DNA from: Brucella oryzae
Lineage (GTDB): Bacteria; Pseudomonadota; Alphaproteobacteria; Rhizobiales; Rhizobiaceae
Direction: 5' to 3'
NCBI GenBank assembly: GCA_012103035.1
Contig: JAAVLL010000003.1
Location: 62,001-126,000 of the forward strand
Length of the DNA: 64,000 nt
Part shown: in pieces, positions 38,632 to 48,326 of the stretch
Layout of the letters: each line of letters opens with the position of its first letter
How positions within the stretch are numbered: the stretch's first letter is position 1
The notes under the pieces: generated by a model
What the model saw: only the letters and a program-made list of their open reading frames with translations
What the model was told of the DNA's origin: nothing
Database searches by the model: none
Made by a program: the position numbers and the translations under genes

Positions 38632-39447
38632 GGCTGTGTCGCAAAATTTTCACTTCTTCTGAGCTATGTGAACGACGGTGCGTATAACTGAGTGAGGCGG
38701 ATGCGAATGACAGTTGATTTCAAAGGGACGCATTTTCCCAAAAGTGTCATCCTGAATGCTGTTTTCTTTTACGTGCGCTATCCGATTTCCTATCGCGACC
38801 TTCAGGAAATTCTGGCCGAACGGGGTGTATCCGTCGATCATGCTACTTTGAACCGGTGGGTTGTTCGCTACTCACCGCAGATCGCAGCACAAGCTCAGAT
38901 GCGCAAGCGCCCCACAGCCCGCTCCTGGCGTGTTGATGAAACTTATATCAAGGTTCGTGGTCAATGGACCTATCTGTACCGAGCCGTTGACCGCGATGGC
39001 CAAACACTTGATTTCATGCTATCTGAGCGTCGGGATCTGGCAGCGGCACGCAGATTTTTCAAGAAAGCCATCACTACCAACGGCGTTCCTGAGAAGGTTG
39101 TCATTGACAAGAGCGGTGCCAATCTGGCTGGGTTGCAGGCCGTCAACACGATCCTGAAGTTCACAGGCACGAGCGCCATGATTGAAATCCGGCAGATCAA
39201 GTATCTCAATAATATCCTTGAACAGGATCATCGCTTTATCAAACGGATCACCAAACCAATGATGGGGTTCAAAGCGTTCCATTCCGCATCGGCCACCCTC
39301 GAAGGCATCGAAGTGGCACACATGATCCGCAAGAACCAATTCGCAAATGCCAACCGCTCACCATTTCAGACATTCGCGCAACTCGCAGCATAAGTGCGTC
39401 CAGAGATAAGAGCGCTTCTATCCTTCTCAAAACTTTGCGACACTGCC
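38632..39447 (+). mobile_element. IS6-family element, copy A
   Basis: 816 bp with ends GGCTGTGTCGCAAAATTTTC and the inverse of GGCAGTGTCGCAAAGTTTTG. An apparently identical copy lies in inverted orientation at 50367-51182. The 8-bp flanks do not match each other, so this is not a simple insertion any more. Confidence 0.9.
38692..39393 (+). CDS. IS6-family transposase (copy A)
   Basis: 233 residues and intact. It has the N-terminal FPKSVILNAVFFYVRYPISY and the HTH-like LAERGVSVDHATLNRWVVRY. The DDE triad lies in SWRVDETYIKVRG, KVVIDKSGAN and YLNNILEQDHRFIKR. An alternative start at ATG 38707 would give MTVDFKG. Both copies encode the same protein, so at least one is probably active. Confidence 0.93.
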   Translation: MRRMRMTVDFKGTHFPKSVILNAVFFYVRYPISYRDLQEILAERGVSVDHATLNRWVVRYSPQIAAQAQMRKRPTARSWRVDETYIKVRGQWTYLYRAVDRDGQTLDFMLSERRDLAAARRFFKKAITTNGVPEKVVIDKSGANLAGLQAVNTILKFTGTSAMIEIRQIKYLNNILEQDHRFIKRITKPMMGFKAFHSASATLEGIEVAHMIRKNQFANANRSPFQTFAQLAA

Positions 39448-39679
39448 GGTTAAACACTTTGCCACATATCAGCGTCGTCTCAATAGCCAGGTCAGAATAG
39501 CGACATTGACCACCGCGCGTCTTGCGCAGTGGTGCAATCCATCCGGCTATAGCTGCTTCACTGATCCAGAAAGTAACACTCCCGCGCTGACGCAAGCCTG
39601 CTTCGTACTCCGCCCAGTTCGTGACCTTGAACTTCTGCTTGGGTATCCGGTGACGACGGGCGGAATTTGTGAAAGGCAT
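39448..39679 (-). pseudogene. IS5-family (IS903/IS1031-like) transposase, N-terminal fragment
   Basis: MPFTNSARRHRIPKQKFKVT, then NWAEYEAGLRQRGSVTFWIS and GQCRYSDLAIETTLICGKVF, the opening of an IS5/IS903-group transposase. It stops exactly at the right end of IS6 copy A. A matching C-terminal fragment abuts IS6 copy B at 51183. Confidence 0.82.
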
Positions 39680-40088
39680 TGGCTTGATCCAAATTCTCAA
39701 CGAACCAAAACATTAAAGCCAATGCTATAAAACTCTGAAACTCACCGGCGATTTGATGCACCATCGCCGTGCCATCTATGACACAGCCAAAACCCGGCTA
39801 CGAAGATCGTCGCTGAAAGCTCGGGTCGCTTTGCCATGGACTAAATCATCAATGGGGCAATAGAAGCAGAGTTCGGCCAACAAGGAATCCTTATCGCGAT
39901 TCCGCGTACAACGGACGTGCTCTAGAACCCCAAGTTCAAAGGCCGCAAAGGACAGTCGCCGGGTGCGACTGTCCTAAAGTGAAGGGTTACGGGGCTCCGT
40001 TGGTCTTCACAGAAAGCTATCAGAATCGGCGTCCACTCGCCATTCTGATTGTCGAACTGCGGAATATGCGCGAGGCTATGAAGTAGCT
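39680..40088. other. stretch without a supported gene
   Basis: About 400 bases of apparently decayed IS-flanking DNA. The only structure is a hairpin at 39950-39974, GGACAGTCGC-cgggt-GCGACTGTCC, with no U-tract after it. It may act as a weak terminator for the ECF operon that ends at 40089. Confidence 0.4.
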
Positions 40089-40643
40089 TCACATCTTCGC
40101 CCAGTGTGGCCTGCCAGTCCTGGCTTCGGTGAGGATGACGCCGATGCCGACGACCTCGCCACCTGCCTTGCGCACCAACTCGACTGATCCCTTGAGACTT
40201 GAACCCGATGCCACGACGTCGTCCACCACGACCACGCGTTTTCCCTCGAGAAGCGGGATTGCCTGACGATCGAGAAGCAAACGCTGCTCGCCCTTGGAGG
40301 TGATGGAGGAAATCGTCTGCACCAGTGCATCGCCGAGATGGATTTTCGGCGACTTCTGCAACACGACATAATCGTCAAGACCAAGCGCGCGCGACACTTC
40401 AATCGCTACCGGAATGCCGAGCGTTGCAGCACCGACGATCACATCGGGCCTCAGCGGCGCCAGCTTTTCGGCCAGCGCTTTGCCCACATGTTCTCCGAAG
40501 CGAACACCGAGATCAATGACCATCATCAGGGAAATGGCGAAGTTCGGATTGATCGGCACAATCGGCAGATCGACCTTGCGGCCTGCCACATCGACGGTCC
40601 AGACCTGTCCATTGCCGGAAAGTTTCGTGCTGTCTTCAGTCAT
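40089..40643 (-). CDS. phosphoribosyltransferase (adenine-type)
   Basis: 184 residues and intact. The PRPP-binding signature is KRVVVVDDVVASGSSLKG; upstream LRPDVIVGAATLGIPVAIEV and VVLQKSPKIHLGDAL form the type I PRTase fold. It would couple a nucleobase to PRPP in the cytoplasm. Its ATG overlaps the end of the EcfT gene, making it the last gene of an ECF importer operon. This suggests the imported substrate is a nucleobase or analogue that is trapped as a nucleotide. Confidence 0.9.
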   Translation of the reverse strand: MTEDSTKLSGNGQVWTVDVAGRKVDLPIVPINPNFAISLMMVIDLGVRFGEHVGKALAEKLAPLRPDVIVGAATLGIPVAIEVSRALGLDDYVVLQKSPKIHLGDALVQTISSITSKGEQRLLLDRQAIPLLEGKRVVVVDDVVASGSSLKGSVELVRKAGGEVVGIGVILTEARTGRPHWAKM

Positions 40644-41314
40644 CGTTTTATGTCCTTGGTATTCAGCCGTGATTCAACCAGCAGGCCCACGTTGCGCCAT
40701 GTGGTGCGCTTGCGCTTGGTGTCGAAGCCATAAATGGCGAGCGAAAGCGAAATGGCATGCGCCATGCGGATTGCCTGCACCAGAAGCGGAACACCGCGCG
40801 CCAGCGCAAAACGCAGGCGCATCGGGAAGGAGACGTCATCGATTTCCATGCCGCGGGCGCGCTGCGCATCCGCGATACGTTCGAAATCCTCGCGCAGCAT
40901 TGGGATGATGCCAAAGGTCAGCGACAGTACTAGCGTTACCATAGGCGGCAGACGCGCAGCGCTTGCCGCTGCCAGAATGGAACCCGGCGTGCTGGTTTCC
41001 ATTACAAAATAGAAGGCAGCCGTGGTCGTCACCAGCCGCGCCGCCATACCGGCGGCAATCGGCAGTGTATCCACGACGGCCATGCCTTGCAGCACGAGAT
41101 TGAGAATCCAGCTCGCCATGACGAGCAGCGTCAACAGCATCGCACCCTTGAGATAGCCGCGCAGGCCCGGCACCTTTACCAGCACAAGAAAGCCGACCGT
41201 CACCAGCGCCAGCGGTACGCCATAATGCCAGCCGGGCACCAGCCAAGCTGCAAGCATGACCAGAAAAGCCGCGACGAGCTTCACGAAGAAGTTCAAATCG
41301 TAGAAGATTTTCAT
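40640..41314 (-). CDS. ecfT: EcfT, energy-coupling transmembrane protein
   Basis: 224 residues and intact, with about five helices (FFVKLVAAFLVMLAAWLVPG, then LLTLLVMASWILNLVLQGM). The coupling helices carry the Ala-Arg-Gly signature DAQRARGME near residue 150 and a second LRFALARGVPLLVQAIRM. Overlaps both neighbours by 4 bases. It joins the substrate-binding EcfS to the ATPase. Confidence 0.92.
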   Translation of the reverse strand: MKIFYDLNFFVKLVAAFLVMLAAWLVPGWHYGVPLALVTVGFLVLVKVPGLRGYLKGAMLLTLLVMASWILNLVLQGMAVVDTLPIAAGMAARLVTTTAAFYFVMETSTPGSILAAASAARLPPMVTLVLSLTFGIIPMLREDFERIADAQRARGMEIDDVSFPMRLRFALARGVPLLVQAIRMAHAISLSLAIYGFDTKRKRTTWRNVGLLVESRLNTKDIKR

Positions 41315-42834
41315 GCGGCTTCTCCCGTCTCGACGACACGCGGTTTGGGCCAGGCCAGTGCGCCATAGGCATCGGAAGCCCAGGACGTATCCACATCGCC
41401 ATCGAAAGTGACATGGCCGTTATCGAGGATCATGACACGGGACGACACATCGTCCACCAGTTCCAGATCGTGCGAGATCAGCATCACGGCACGGTTTTCG
41501 CTGAGTGCGGTTTCGAGGAACAGTTCCAGCATACGGCGACCGTTGAGATCGCGTGCCAGAAGCGGCTCATCGAGAATGGCAACCGAAGCGCCCGCCGCTT
41601 CCGCACAGGCGAGACCAAGCAAGGCCTGCTGCCGCGAGGAAAGCGCGAACGGGTTGGTTTCCTCGTGGCCGCCCAGACCATATTTGTGCAGGCATGCCGT
41701 TGCGCGGGCGGTGATGGCATCATCCTTCGGCGCGCGGGTTGCCGCTGTGATGGCGAAGACCACCTCTTCCAGCACCGTCATGTTGAACAGAATCCGGCGC
41801 ATGTTCTGCGGCAGATAGGCAACCGAACGGGCACGCTTGGCCGCCGTCCACTTGTCGGCATTCTCGCCGCCAATGGTGATAGAACCGGCAGCAATTTTCT
41901 GAAGGCCCAGAATGGACTGGAACAGCGTGGTCTTGCCCGCACCGTTCTTGCCAATCAGACCGACGACCTCGCCCGCCCGTATCTGGAAATTCACGTTTTC
42001 AAGAACCGGCTGGCCATCACGGCGCTGAAGCTGCGTCTTGATGCCCGACACGGAAACGAGCACCTGACCATCGGCTTTGCCACCGGCAAGGCGCTTGCGC
42101 ACCGCCACAGGCGGCAGAACACCCGCATCTTCCCAGGCTCCCGCATCATTGATGATGGAAGCAAGCGGCACGACAGGCGCAAGCTTGCCTTCCTTCACCA
42201 GGCCGACATCAGTGATGACGGCCTGCAAGGAGGCAGGATCCTGTTCGGCGATCAGCAGGGCCGGAATTTCCGCCCCGAGCTTTTGAGAACCCGCACGAGT
42301 CGATGGCGCGCCGCCGGATCAAGACCCGTGGTCGGCTCGTCGAGGATCAGGAGCTTCGGCTCGGCAGCCAGTGCGGCGGCCATGGCCACCATGCGCCGCT
42401 CGCCGCCCGAAAGGGTCAGCACGCGACGGCCACGCAGGGCGTTCAGTTCCAGCTCGTTGAGAAGATCGTCAATCCGCGTGCGGACGGCGTCTTTGGCAAG
42501 GCCGCGATTTTCCAGCGGAAGGCAATCAGGTCTTCGACGCTGAGATCCCAGAGCTGGTCTTCCACATTCTGCGAAACCACACCGACTGTGCTGAACAGCT
42601 CATCCTTCGATATGGAAGAGATGGGCTTGCCGTTCAGCGTCACATCGCCGCCAAAACCTGCGGGGTAATCAGACGCGGCACAATGCCGGATGCAGCGTTG
42701 AGCAGTGTGGTCTTGCCACTACCGCCCGCGCCGCAGACCAGAAGGCGTTCGCCGTCACGGATATCGAGGCTGGCCTCGGCGATTGCCAGAACGGAATCGC
42801 CAAAGCTCACTTTAACATTCTGCAGTTGGAGCAC
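41311..42834 (-). CDS. ecfA: ECF transporter ATPase with two fused ABC domains
   Basis: About 508 residues, a duplicated EcfA. First domain: GTG start at 42834, [20 protein letters not shown], Walker [13 protein letters not shown], and after shifts near 42655 and 42520 [20 protein letters not shown] with [14 protein letters not shown]. Second domain: Walker [15 protein letters not shown]-loop [13 protein letters not shown], a signature-like [20 protein letters not shown], Walker [17 protein letters not shown] and [14 protein letters not shown]. Another shift lies near 42290. It powers the importer with EcfT and EcfS. Confidence 0.92.
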
Positions 42835-42850
42835 TTTTCCGGGCCCGCTC

Positions 42851-43422
42851 TCAGAAATGCGTGAAACCGGACGGATGCGCGCCCTTGAGAATCTTCAGGG
42901 CCGGAACCACCAAAAGCGGGGTGCCAATCAGCATCGGAACGATATCGGAAAGACCGAGATACATGACGGCCCACCAGAACGGAAAAATGCCAAGATAGGC
43001 AAGGCTTGCCGAAACGGCGGCAACCATCAAGAGGCCAACAATAAGGCAGGTCGCTGCAATTTTAATCAGCGTTGTGCGATTGAAAGTCGTGGTCTTCGGA
43101 TCGAACAGTATGCCGGGGATCAGGCCGGTTAGGCCAACCATGATGCCGTCGATGAGTAGCGAATGCGCAGGAATAAAGGTGCCAGCGAGTAGCGACCAAA
43201 TGATTGTGCCGAGATAGCCGCAGATGAAACCGCTCTTGCGGCCCAGCAGAATACCGACTAGCGGCGGCAGGAAAGCAAAATGCGCCACTGGATCACACCC
43301 GGAACCAGCTGGATCGGATTGGCGTAAGCCCAGAGAACGCCCGTTGCCGCAGCGGCAACGATGGAAAGAACGATCGGAAACAGTGTATTTCCGTCGTTAT
43401 GGATGGTGGTTGAGTTGGACAT
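42851..43422 (-). CDS. EcfS substrate-binding membrane component, substrate unknown
   Basis: About 190 residues with six helices. ATG 43422 gives MSNSTTIHNDGNTLFPIVLS, then AAAATGVLWAYANPIQLVPG. One G lost near 43290 shifts the frame; restored, it reads AHFAFLPPLVGILLGRKSGF and ICGYLGTIIWSLLAGTFIPA, with MVGLTGLIPGILFDPKTTTF later. The topology and the adjacent EcfA/EcfT define it as an S component. The terminal phosphoribosyltransferase of the operon hints at a nucleobase ligand. Confidence 0.8.
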
Positions 43423-43843
43423 TGTCTTATTCCCGTAAAGTGTCTCCCGTCTGCTTAAAGCAAAAGCCATGCCGCTTGGCTGTCGCTGCGGGCGAAAGAG
43501 ACTTTATTGTAATGGCGTGAGGCTATCCTGTCGGCATTTCTGTAGCGATAAAGCACTTCCGGCAAAAACACCCGGCCTTCCGAAGAGTCAAGCGGAGTCA
43601 CGCCTGCAAAGCAAGAGTCACATCATACTGGACGTTGCCAGAAGAAATCCATTCTCAATGGTTGTCTCACCATCAGGAAAAGGGTCGTTGGCGTCATCCT
43701 GGCGATCTCTGCCGTGTTGTTGTTATACGATCTAAGCTGCACAGTTGTTATGTCCGCCACTCCTCAACCTAGGCGTTTGCAATGGCTGGAAGGGCTTCTT
43801 GACAGCATGTTTTTCCATTCGCGCGCGTATGGAACGCGGAACA
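43423..43843. other. intergenic region upstream of the ECF operon
   Basis: About 420 bases between the ECF operon (leftward) and the end of the helicase gene. It should hold the ECF promoter. I looked for a riboswitch-like fold and see none I can name. Confidence 0.4.
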
Positions 43844-45906
43844 TCACTTCCACATGCTTCGCATCCGTGCGCCGACATCAATGCGGACATTGCGCGCGCT
43901 GGCTACGCTGGCGGTTGCTGCTACTTTGGGCCAGTTGGTCGTCTCAAATAAATGAAGGAGTGTGGCGGGGATGAATCGCGTTCGCGAAGCATATACATGC
44001 CGGTCGCCCTTCACATTTTGCCCATAGGTAAAAACGTTGCGGTGTAATGAGAGCGAGATTGTCGCGGGCCCGTGTCATGCCGACATAAAGCAGGCGGCGT
44101 TCCTCTTCCAACTCGGCCGTCGTTCCCGCCCCCAGATCAGAGGGCATACAGCCGTCAACGACGTTGAGCATGTAAACGGAGCGCCATTCCTGACCTTTGG
44201 CGGAATGAACGGTGGAAAGGATGAGATAGTCCTCATCAAGAAGCGGCACGCCAGCCTGATCGCTCGTTGCATCCGGTGGATCAAGCGTAAGCTCGGTGAA
44301 AGCGTTCACGGTTCGGATAGCCGTTGGCGATCTGTTCAGCTGAACCAGATCCGCCTTGCGTGTATCGTGGTCTTCATGAAGACGTTCAAGATGGGACTCG
44401 TACCAGACGCGCGCCAGGCCGATTTCTCCTGGCCAACCGCCTTCGGCTTTTCGTAGGCTGGAGAGGAGATCAATGAAAGCTGGCCAGTCGTCCCCACTTC
44501 TTGGCGGTGGCGGAATTTCTGCAAGCGACTGCAAAGGTTCCGGGTCCAGGGCAATGGTGTCAGAATCCTGCCAGCCGTTTGCGGGCCAACGCCGGGTAGC
44601 ATCTGCAAAGGCGGAAGCCCGCAACACGGTCGCGCGGATTCTGCGCAAACCTCAATGTAGCGAGCAGGTCTTTCACATGCGCACTGTCGAGGAATTTCAG
44701 ACCGCCGAATTTCACGAAGGGGATGTTGCGACGGGTAAGTTCGACTTCCAAAGCGCCACTATGGCTTGACGTGCGAAACAGCACCGCCTGCTGTTTGAGC
44801 CTGACGCCCACCTCACGGTTCGCCAGGACCTGCTCGACAATATAGTTCGCCTGATCGCTCTCGTCCCGAACCGTCACAAGCATGGGCCGTTGCTCCGATT
44901 GACGATCGGTCCAGAGGTTCTTGGTAAACCGCTCGCGGGCGAGACTGATCACTCCATTCGCGGCAGCAAGGATGGGCTGTGTTGAACGATAATTGCGATC
45001 GAGTGTGATGACGTCGGCTGGCTTTGGAGAAAATTCCTTGGGAAAGTCGAGGATGTTGTGAATGGTTGCAGCGCGGAAGGAATAGATCGACTGCGCATCA
45101 TCACCAACAACCGTCAGACCATGCCCGCTCGGTTTCAGCGCCAACAGGATCGATGCCTGAAGGCGGTTTGTGTCCTGATATTCATCAACCAGAACATGGT
45201 CGAAACGATGACCGACATCCTCGGCAAGCGCGGCATCCGACATCATCTGCGCCCAGTAAAGCAGGAGATCATCATAATCGAGCACATTTTGATGCTGTTT
45301 GGCGTCCACATAGGCGGCAAAGAGCTGTTTCAACTGATCTTCCCAGCCAAGGGCAAAAGGATAGGCATTCTTTAACACCACGCCGATTGTACTCTCGGAA
45401 TTGACGACCCGCGAATAGATTGCGAGACAGGTGCCTTTGGTTGGAAAGCGGCTTTCCATTTTCGAGAAACCCAGTTCATGACGAATGAGGTTCATGAGAT
45501 CGGCGCTGTCTTCTCGGTCATGAATGGTAAAGTCGGCGCTGAGCCCGATCTGTTTGGCGTAAATGCGCAAAAGACGCGCGCCCATTCCATGAAACGTTCC
45601 CGCCCAGGCCAGAGCGTCCGTCATGACGGTCGAATGATCGCCAAGCACTTGTTTGCAGATACGCTGGACACGCCTGGCCATTTCGGACGCCGCGCGACGC
45701 GAGAATGTCATCAACAATATCCGGCGCGGATCAGCGCCATTGACGATCAGGTGAGCCACACGATGCGCCAATGTGTTCGTCTTGCCCGATCCGGCACCCG
45801 CGATGATCAAAAGTGGACCGACGATCGTACCATCCGGCATGGCGACGCCATGCTCGACCGCTTGTCGCTGGCGATCATTCAGTTTTTCCAGATGGGCCGC
45901 TGCCAT
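43844..45906 (-). CDS. UvrD/Rep-type superfamily 1 DNA helicase
   Basis: About 687 residues. MAAAHLEKLNDRQRQAVEHG is the Q motif; Walker A is IIAGAGSGKTNTLAHRVAHL; motif Ia RILLMTFSRRAASEMARRV; motif II HVLVDEYQDTNRLQ; motif III VGDDAQSIYSFRAA; motif IV ITLDRNYRSTQPIL. A shift near 44650 follows the 1B/2B part; motif V is ILSTVHSAKGQEWRSVYMLN and motif VI LLYVGMTRARDNLALI. One more shift near 44000 restores the tail ASRTRFIP and a stop at 43844. Probably ATP-dependent 3'-5' unwinding in repair or replication. Confidence 0.92.
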
Positions 45907-46163
45907 ATGTCCTCGTCACGCATGAATGGTTTTGAACACGGGACCGCGGGTAATCGGCTGACATGTCCATTTGTACTTTACTAGAGTATTCGAAACAAAA
46001 GGGAACATGCTTGCCTGTGCCTTTGGCTGCGCTTTCGCCACCTCGCAATCGCTGCAGTTAAACTATGGATTCTCCACGAGCGCCAATTGGCGAGATGTAG
46101 TGGTGGCAATCTCCGCGCAAATGTGCTAATGTGGGTTTGTGTATTTATATGGAGGCAGCCCTT

Positions 46164-46415
46164 ATGAGCCGTCTGACAATCGACATAACAGATCAGCAGC
46201 ATCAAAGCCTTAAGGCATTGGCGGCCTTGCAGGGCAAGACTATTAAGCAATACGCTCTCGAACGTCTGTTTCCAGGTGATGTTAATGCCGATCAGGCATG
46301 GCAGGAACTTAAAACCGTGCTGGGAAGTCGCATCAGCGATGGCCTTGCGGGCAATGTATCTACCAAGAGCATCGGCCAAATTCTGGATGATGAACTGGAC
46401 GGGAATAGCGCTTGA
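46164..46415 (+). CDS. antitoxin of a ParE-type pair
   Basis: 83 residues from ATG 46164: MSRLTIDITDQQHQSLKALA, then ALQGKTIKQYALERLFPGDV, an RHH-type N-terminus, and a tail SRISDGLAGNVSTKSIGQIL that would bind the toxin. An upstream ATG (46131) would add 11 non-family residues. The stop overlaps a TTG start of the next gene. Confidence 0.85.
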   Translation: MSRLTIDITDQQHQSLKALAALQGKTIKQYALERLFPGDVNADQAWQELKTVLGSRISDGLAGNVSTKSIGQILDDELDGNSA

Positions 46416-46706
46416 CGGCCTATGTCCTTACGGTAGAGGCGGAAGCGGATTTGCGCCATATCATCCGCTACACGCGCAAGCAACGGCGCTATATCGGCAA
46501 GCTTGAACGTGGAATTGCCCACCTTGCTGCCGGGCAAGGTACTTTTAGGATATGAGCGCACTATTTCCGATGTTGCGGATGGCGCACTGCGAACATCATT
46601 ACGTTTTTGCTTACCGCGCGAGAATGCATCTGCCTTGGTGGTCGCAATTTTTCACGAACGAATGGATCTCATGGCTAGATTGGCAGATCGGCTCAAATTA
46701 GACTGA
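46412..46706 (+). CDS. ParE/RelE-family toxin
   Basis: Start TTG 46412 gives TAYVLTVEAEADLRHIIRYT, then RKQRRYIGKLERGIAHLAAG. A shift in the T/A run near 46546 is repaired to KDMSALFPMLRMAHCEHHYV, ending ENASALVVAIFHERMDLMAR. About 97 residues, the ParE norm. It is translationally coupled to its antitoxin. In this family the toxin usually attacks gyrase or ribosome-bound mRNA. Confidence 0.83.
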
Positions 46707-46876
46707 ACTATGGTGGCTGAATCTTCGAGATATGTAACCCCGCGTTTTCTTTTTCGAGCCAAGGTCAGAAACATCTGAACTGCCTCCATTTCGTATTCGA
46801 AATGCTGTAGCATGATCTGCCCAGTGGTTCCGCTTCGCTCTCCTCCTCCCTGCGAAGCGGGCGTTCTTTTGGTCAA
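46652..46876 (-). pseudogene. partial WGR-domain copy
   Basis: Frame reads ERSGTTGQIMLQHFEYEMEA, VQMFLTLARKRKRGVTYLED, clearly parallel to GTAGQVKLQHFEQEAEAIKM in the gene just upstream. The N-terminal half of the WGR domain is missing or shifted, so it is a broken tandem duplicate. It overlaps the toxin gene end on the other strand. Confidence 0.55.
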
Positions 46877-47229
46877 ATTGTAACGGTAGCTACACTCACG
46901 GCAGGCCCGAGATTCTTATCTGGGCCTATAGCCTCGCGACTGTTTTTCCGCGCCATAGTCAGGAACATTTTGATGGCCTCTGCTTCCTGTTCGAAATGCT
47001 GTAGCTTGACCTGTCCGGCGGTCCCGATCCGCCCCCACTGGCGTGTCAGGCAGGGTTCTCCAAACAACGAATAGGAAATATGCATGGCGTAGTAACGGGC
47101 CATGTTTTTATCCGGGTTTGTCCGTTCGACATAAAGATGAAACTGCTGGGCGATCATGTCAGAAAGATCGCCGAAACCCTCCCTCCCGTCTAACGACAGT
47201 TTTGAATCAATCAACTCGGACCGATTCAT
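46873..47229 (-). CDS. WGR-domain protein
   Basis: 118 residues. The core MHISYSLFGEPCLTRQWGRI then GTAGQVKLQHFEQEAEAIKM is the WGR domain, named for Trp-Gly-Arg and found in PARP-like and MolR-like proteins, where it binds nucleic acid. Stand-alone WGR proteins are common on alphaproteobacterial plasmids, with unknown roles. Preceded by an unmatched N-terminal 30 residues. Confidence 0.8.
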   Translation of the reverse strand: MNRSELIDSKLSLDGREGFGDLSDMIAQQFHLYVERTNPDKNMARYYAMHISYSLFGEPCLTRQWGRIGTAGQVKLQHFEQEAEAIKMFLTMARKNSREAIGPDKNLGPAVSVATVTI

Positions 47230-47353
47230 TTCGGTGAACTATCCCTGTGTGCCCGGTCTGTTATCCGTCAAACGACGTAGAAATGGACGAAAGTTAGGGA
47301 TGACCGTTTTTGTCTCGATGGTAAAATCGATATATATAAAGAGGAGAGGGGCC

Positions 47354-47544
47354 ATGGAGGGCAATCCCGATTTTCACAGATCCGGTACGTTGAAGTCGCT
47401 TCTAACCGAAGGCGAGGAAGTGATACGTACTGCACGCGTATCCGATCATCCGAATTGGCTCGGTCGGCTACCGGCTGTCCGTTTGTCGTTATGGCACTTG
47501 CCTGTGGTCTCGGCACGCTCTTATTTATCAGCAGGATTATTTAA
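47354..47544 (+). CDS. small membrane protein, unknown
   Basis: Starts MEGNPDFHRSGTLKSLLTEG after AAGAGGAGAG, an excellent ribosome site. A shift near 47460 moves the frame to GCPFVVMALACGLGTLLFIS, one transmembrane helix, with a stop at 47544. About 64 residues. The family is not recognised and the model depends on the shift being real. Confidence 0.45.
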
Positions 47545-47612
47545 TTTCCAAAATAGCGTGGATTTGCATGGCCGGATGATTTGACCAGTATCGAACCGTC
47601 GACCTATTAAAA

Positions 47613-47645
47613 GGCCCTGACGCTCTTCCCAAAGACGCCAGGGCC
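47613..47645. terminator. hairpin terminator-like structure
   Basis: GGCCCTG (47613-47619) pairs with CAGGGCC (47639-47645), extended by partial pairing inward. It lies after the small membrane protein gene and before the xre-res pair. No T-run follows on the plus strand, but TTAAAA precedes it for the minus strand. Confidence 0.45.
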
Positions 47646-47896
47646 GTTCAACGTAATCAGGTCAGTTGTCGTCCACGTTGAACGCCCAACGTATAATTTT
47701 CTTCGGTTGGAATTTAAACCCTGGCTTTTTCGCAAGGACGCCGAGCCGCACGTGAAGCACGCGTATCCACACTTGGGCGCGGAAAGTTGTTTCATGCTAT
47801 TCATCATATCCTGGAATCTTCGATAGACCCTGAAACCAATGAGCTTTTCTCTTTCCAGAGTGGTCACTGTATGCGCTTGCACTTGATGTGTAAAAA

Positions 47897-47906
47897 ATAT
47901 GCATAT
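47897..47906. promoter_or_regulatory. palindrome in the promoter of the xre-res pair
   Basis: ATATGCATAT, a perfect 10-bp palindrome about 30 bases before the GTG start of the antitoxin, inside an AT-rich -10-like stretch. A plausible autoregulatory operator. Confidence 0.45.
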
Positions 47907-47936
47907 ACTGTGCGTATTATTGAGCGGAGGTGTGAT

Positions 47937-48326
47937 GTGACACAGGCGCAGACAGATCGAGCATATGCTGTGGTTTCAGGCTTTGTTGACAGTCTTCAGG
48001 AGCCTCGGACACCCTATATCTCGCCATCGCGGCTATCGAAAGCGCTTGGGGTCAAGGTTGCAAATCTTGCAGAATTGACGGGTGTTCATCGTAACACGCT
48101 ACGCAATCCATCTTCCGAACGTTTGCAAGGCAGAATGCGGGAAATGGTAAAAGTAATATCCGCAGCGGCTGAACTGACTGGTGATCTCCAGAAGGCGATC
48201 TACTGGTATCGGAATGAGCCTATTGCTGATTATGACCACCGCACAGCCGCAGAACTTGTTGCAGATGGTGAGATAGAAGCTGTTCTGGCCTATATCAGGG
48301 ACCTGGAGAACGGAGCGCGGGGATGA
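47937..48326 (+). CDS. Xre/MbcA/ParS-type antitoxin
   Basis: GTG start at 47937 after GCGGAGG. About 129 residues: YISPSRLSKALGVKVANLAE, LTGVHRNTLRNPSSERLQGR form the HTH. AIYWYRNEPIADYDHRTAAE, LVADGEIEAVLAYIRDLENG form the DUF2384/MbcA-ParS domain with its GxxxxV-type helix. It overlaps the toxin ATG by 4 bases. It binds and inhibits the RES toxin. Confidence 0.88.
   Translation: MTQAQTDRAYAVVSGFVDSLQEPRTPYISPSRLSKALGVKVANLAELTGVHRNTLRNPSSERLQGRMREMVKVISAAAELTGDLQKAIYWYRNEPIADYDHRTAAELVADGEIEAVLAYIRDLENGARG

Noticed and set aside
38624..39455. 8-bp target duplication around IS6 copy A
   Set aside because: The flanks are atctccaa and ggttaaac. They match neither each other nor the flanks of copy B in either orientation, so a simple insertion is not supported.
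39950..39974. Intrinsic terminator after the ECF operon
   Set aside because: The hairpin GGACAGTCGC/GCGACTGTCC is perfect but is not followed by a T-run on either strand, so it is kept only as a note.
43423..43843. Riboswitch upstream of the ECF operon
   Set aside because: Expected for some ECF importers, but I could not find a conserved core of any class I know.
47607..47882. Minus-strand 91-residue protein MQAHTVTTLEREKLIGF...
   Set aside because: It overlaps the hairpin and the promoter side of the xre-res pair and shows no domain. Probably a chance frame.
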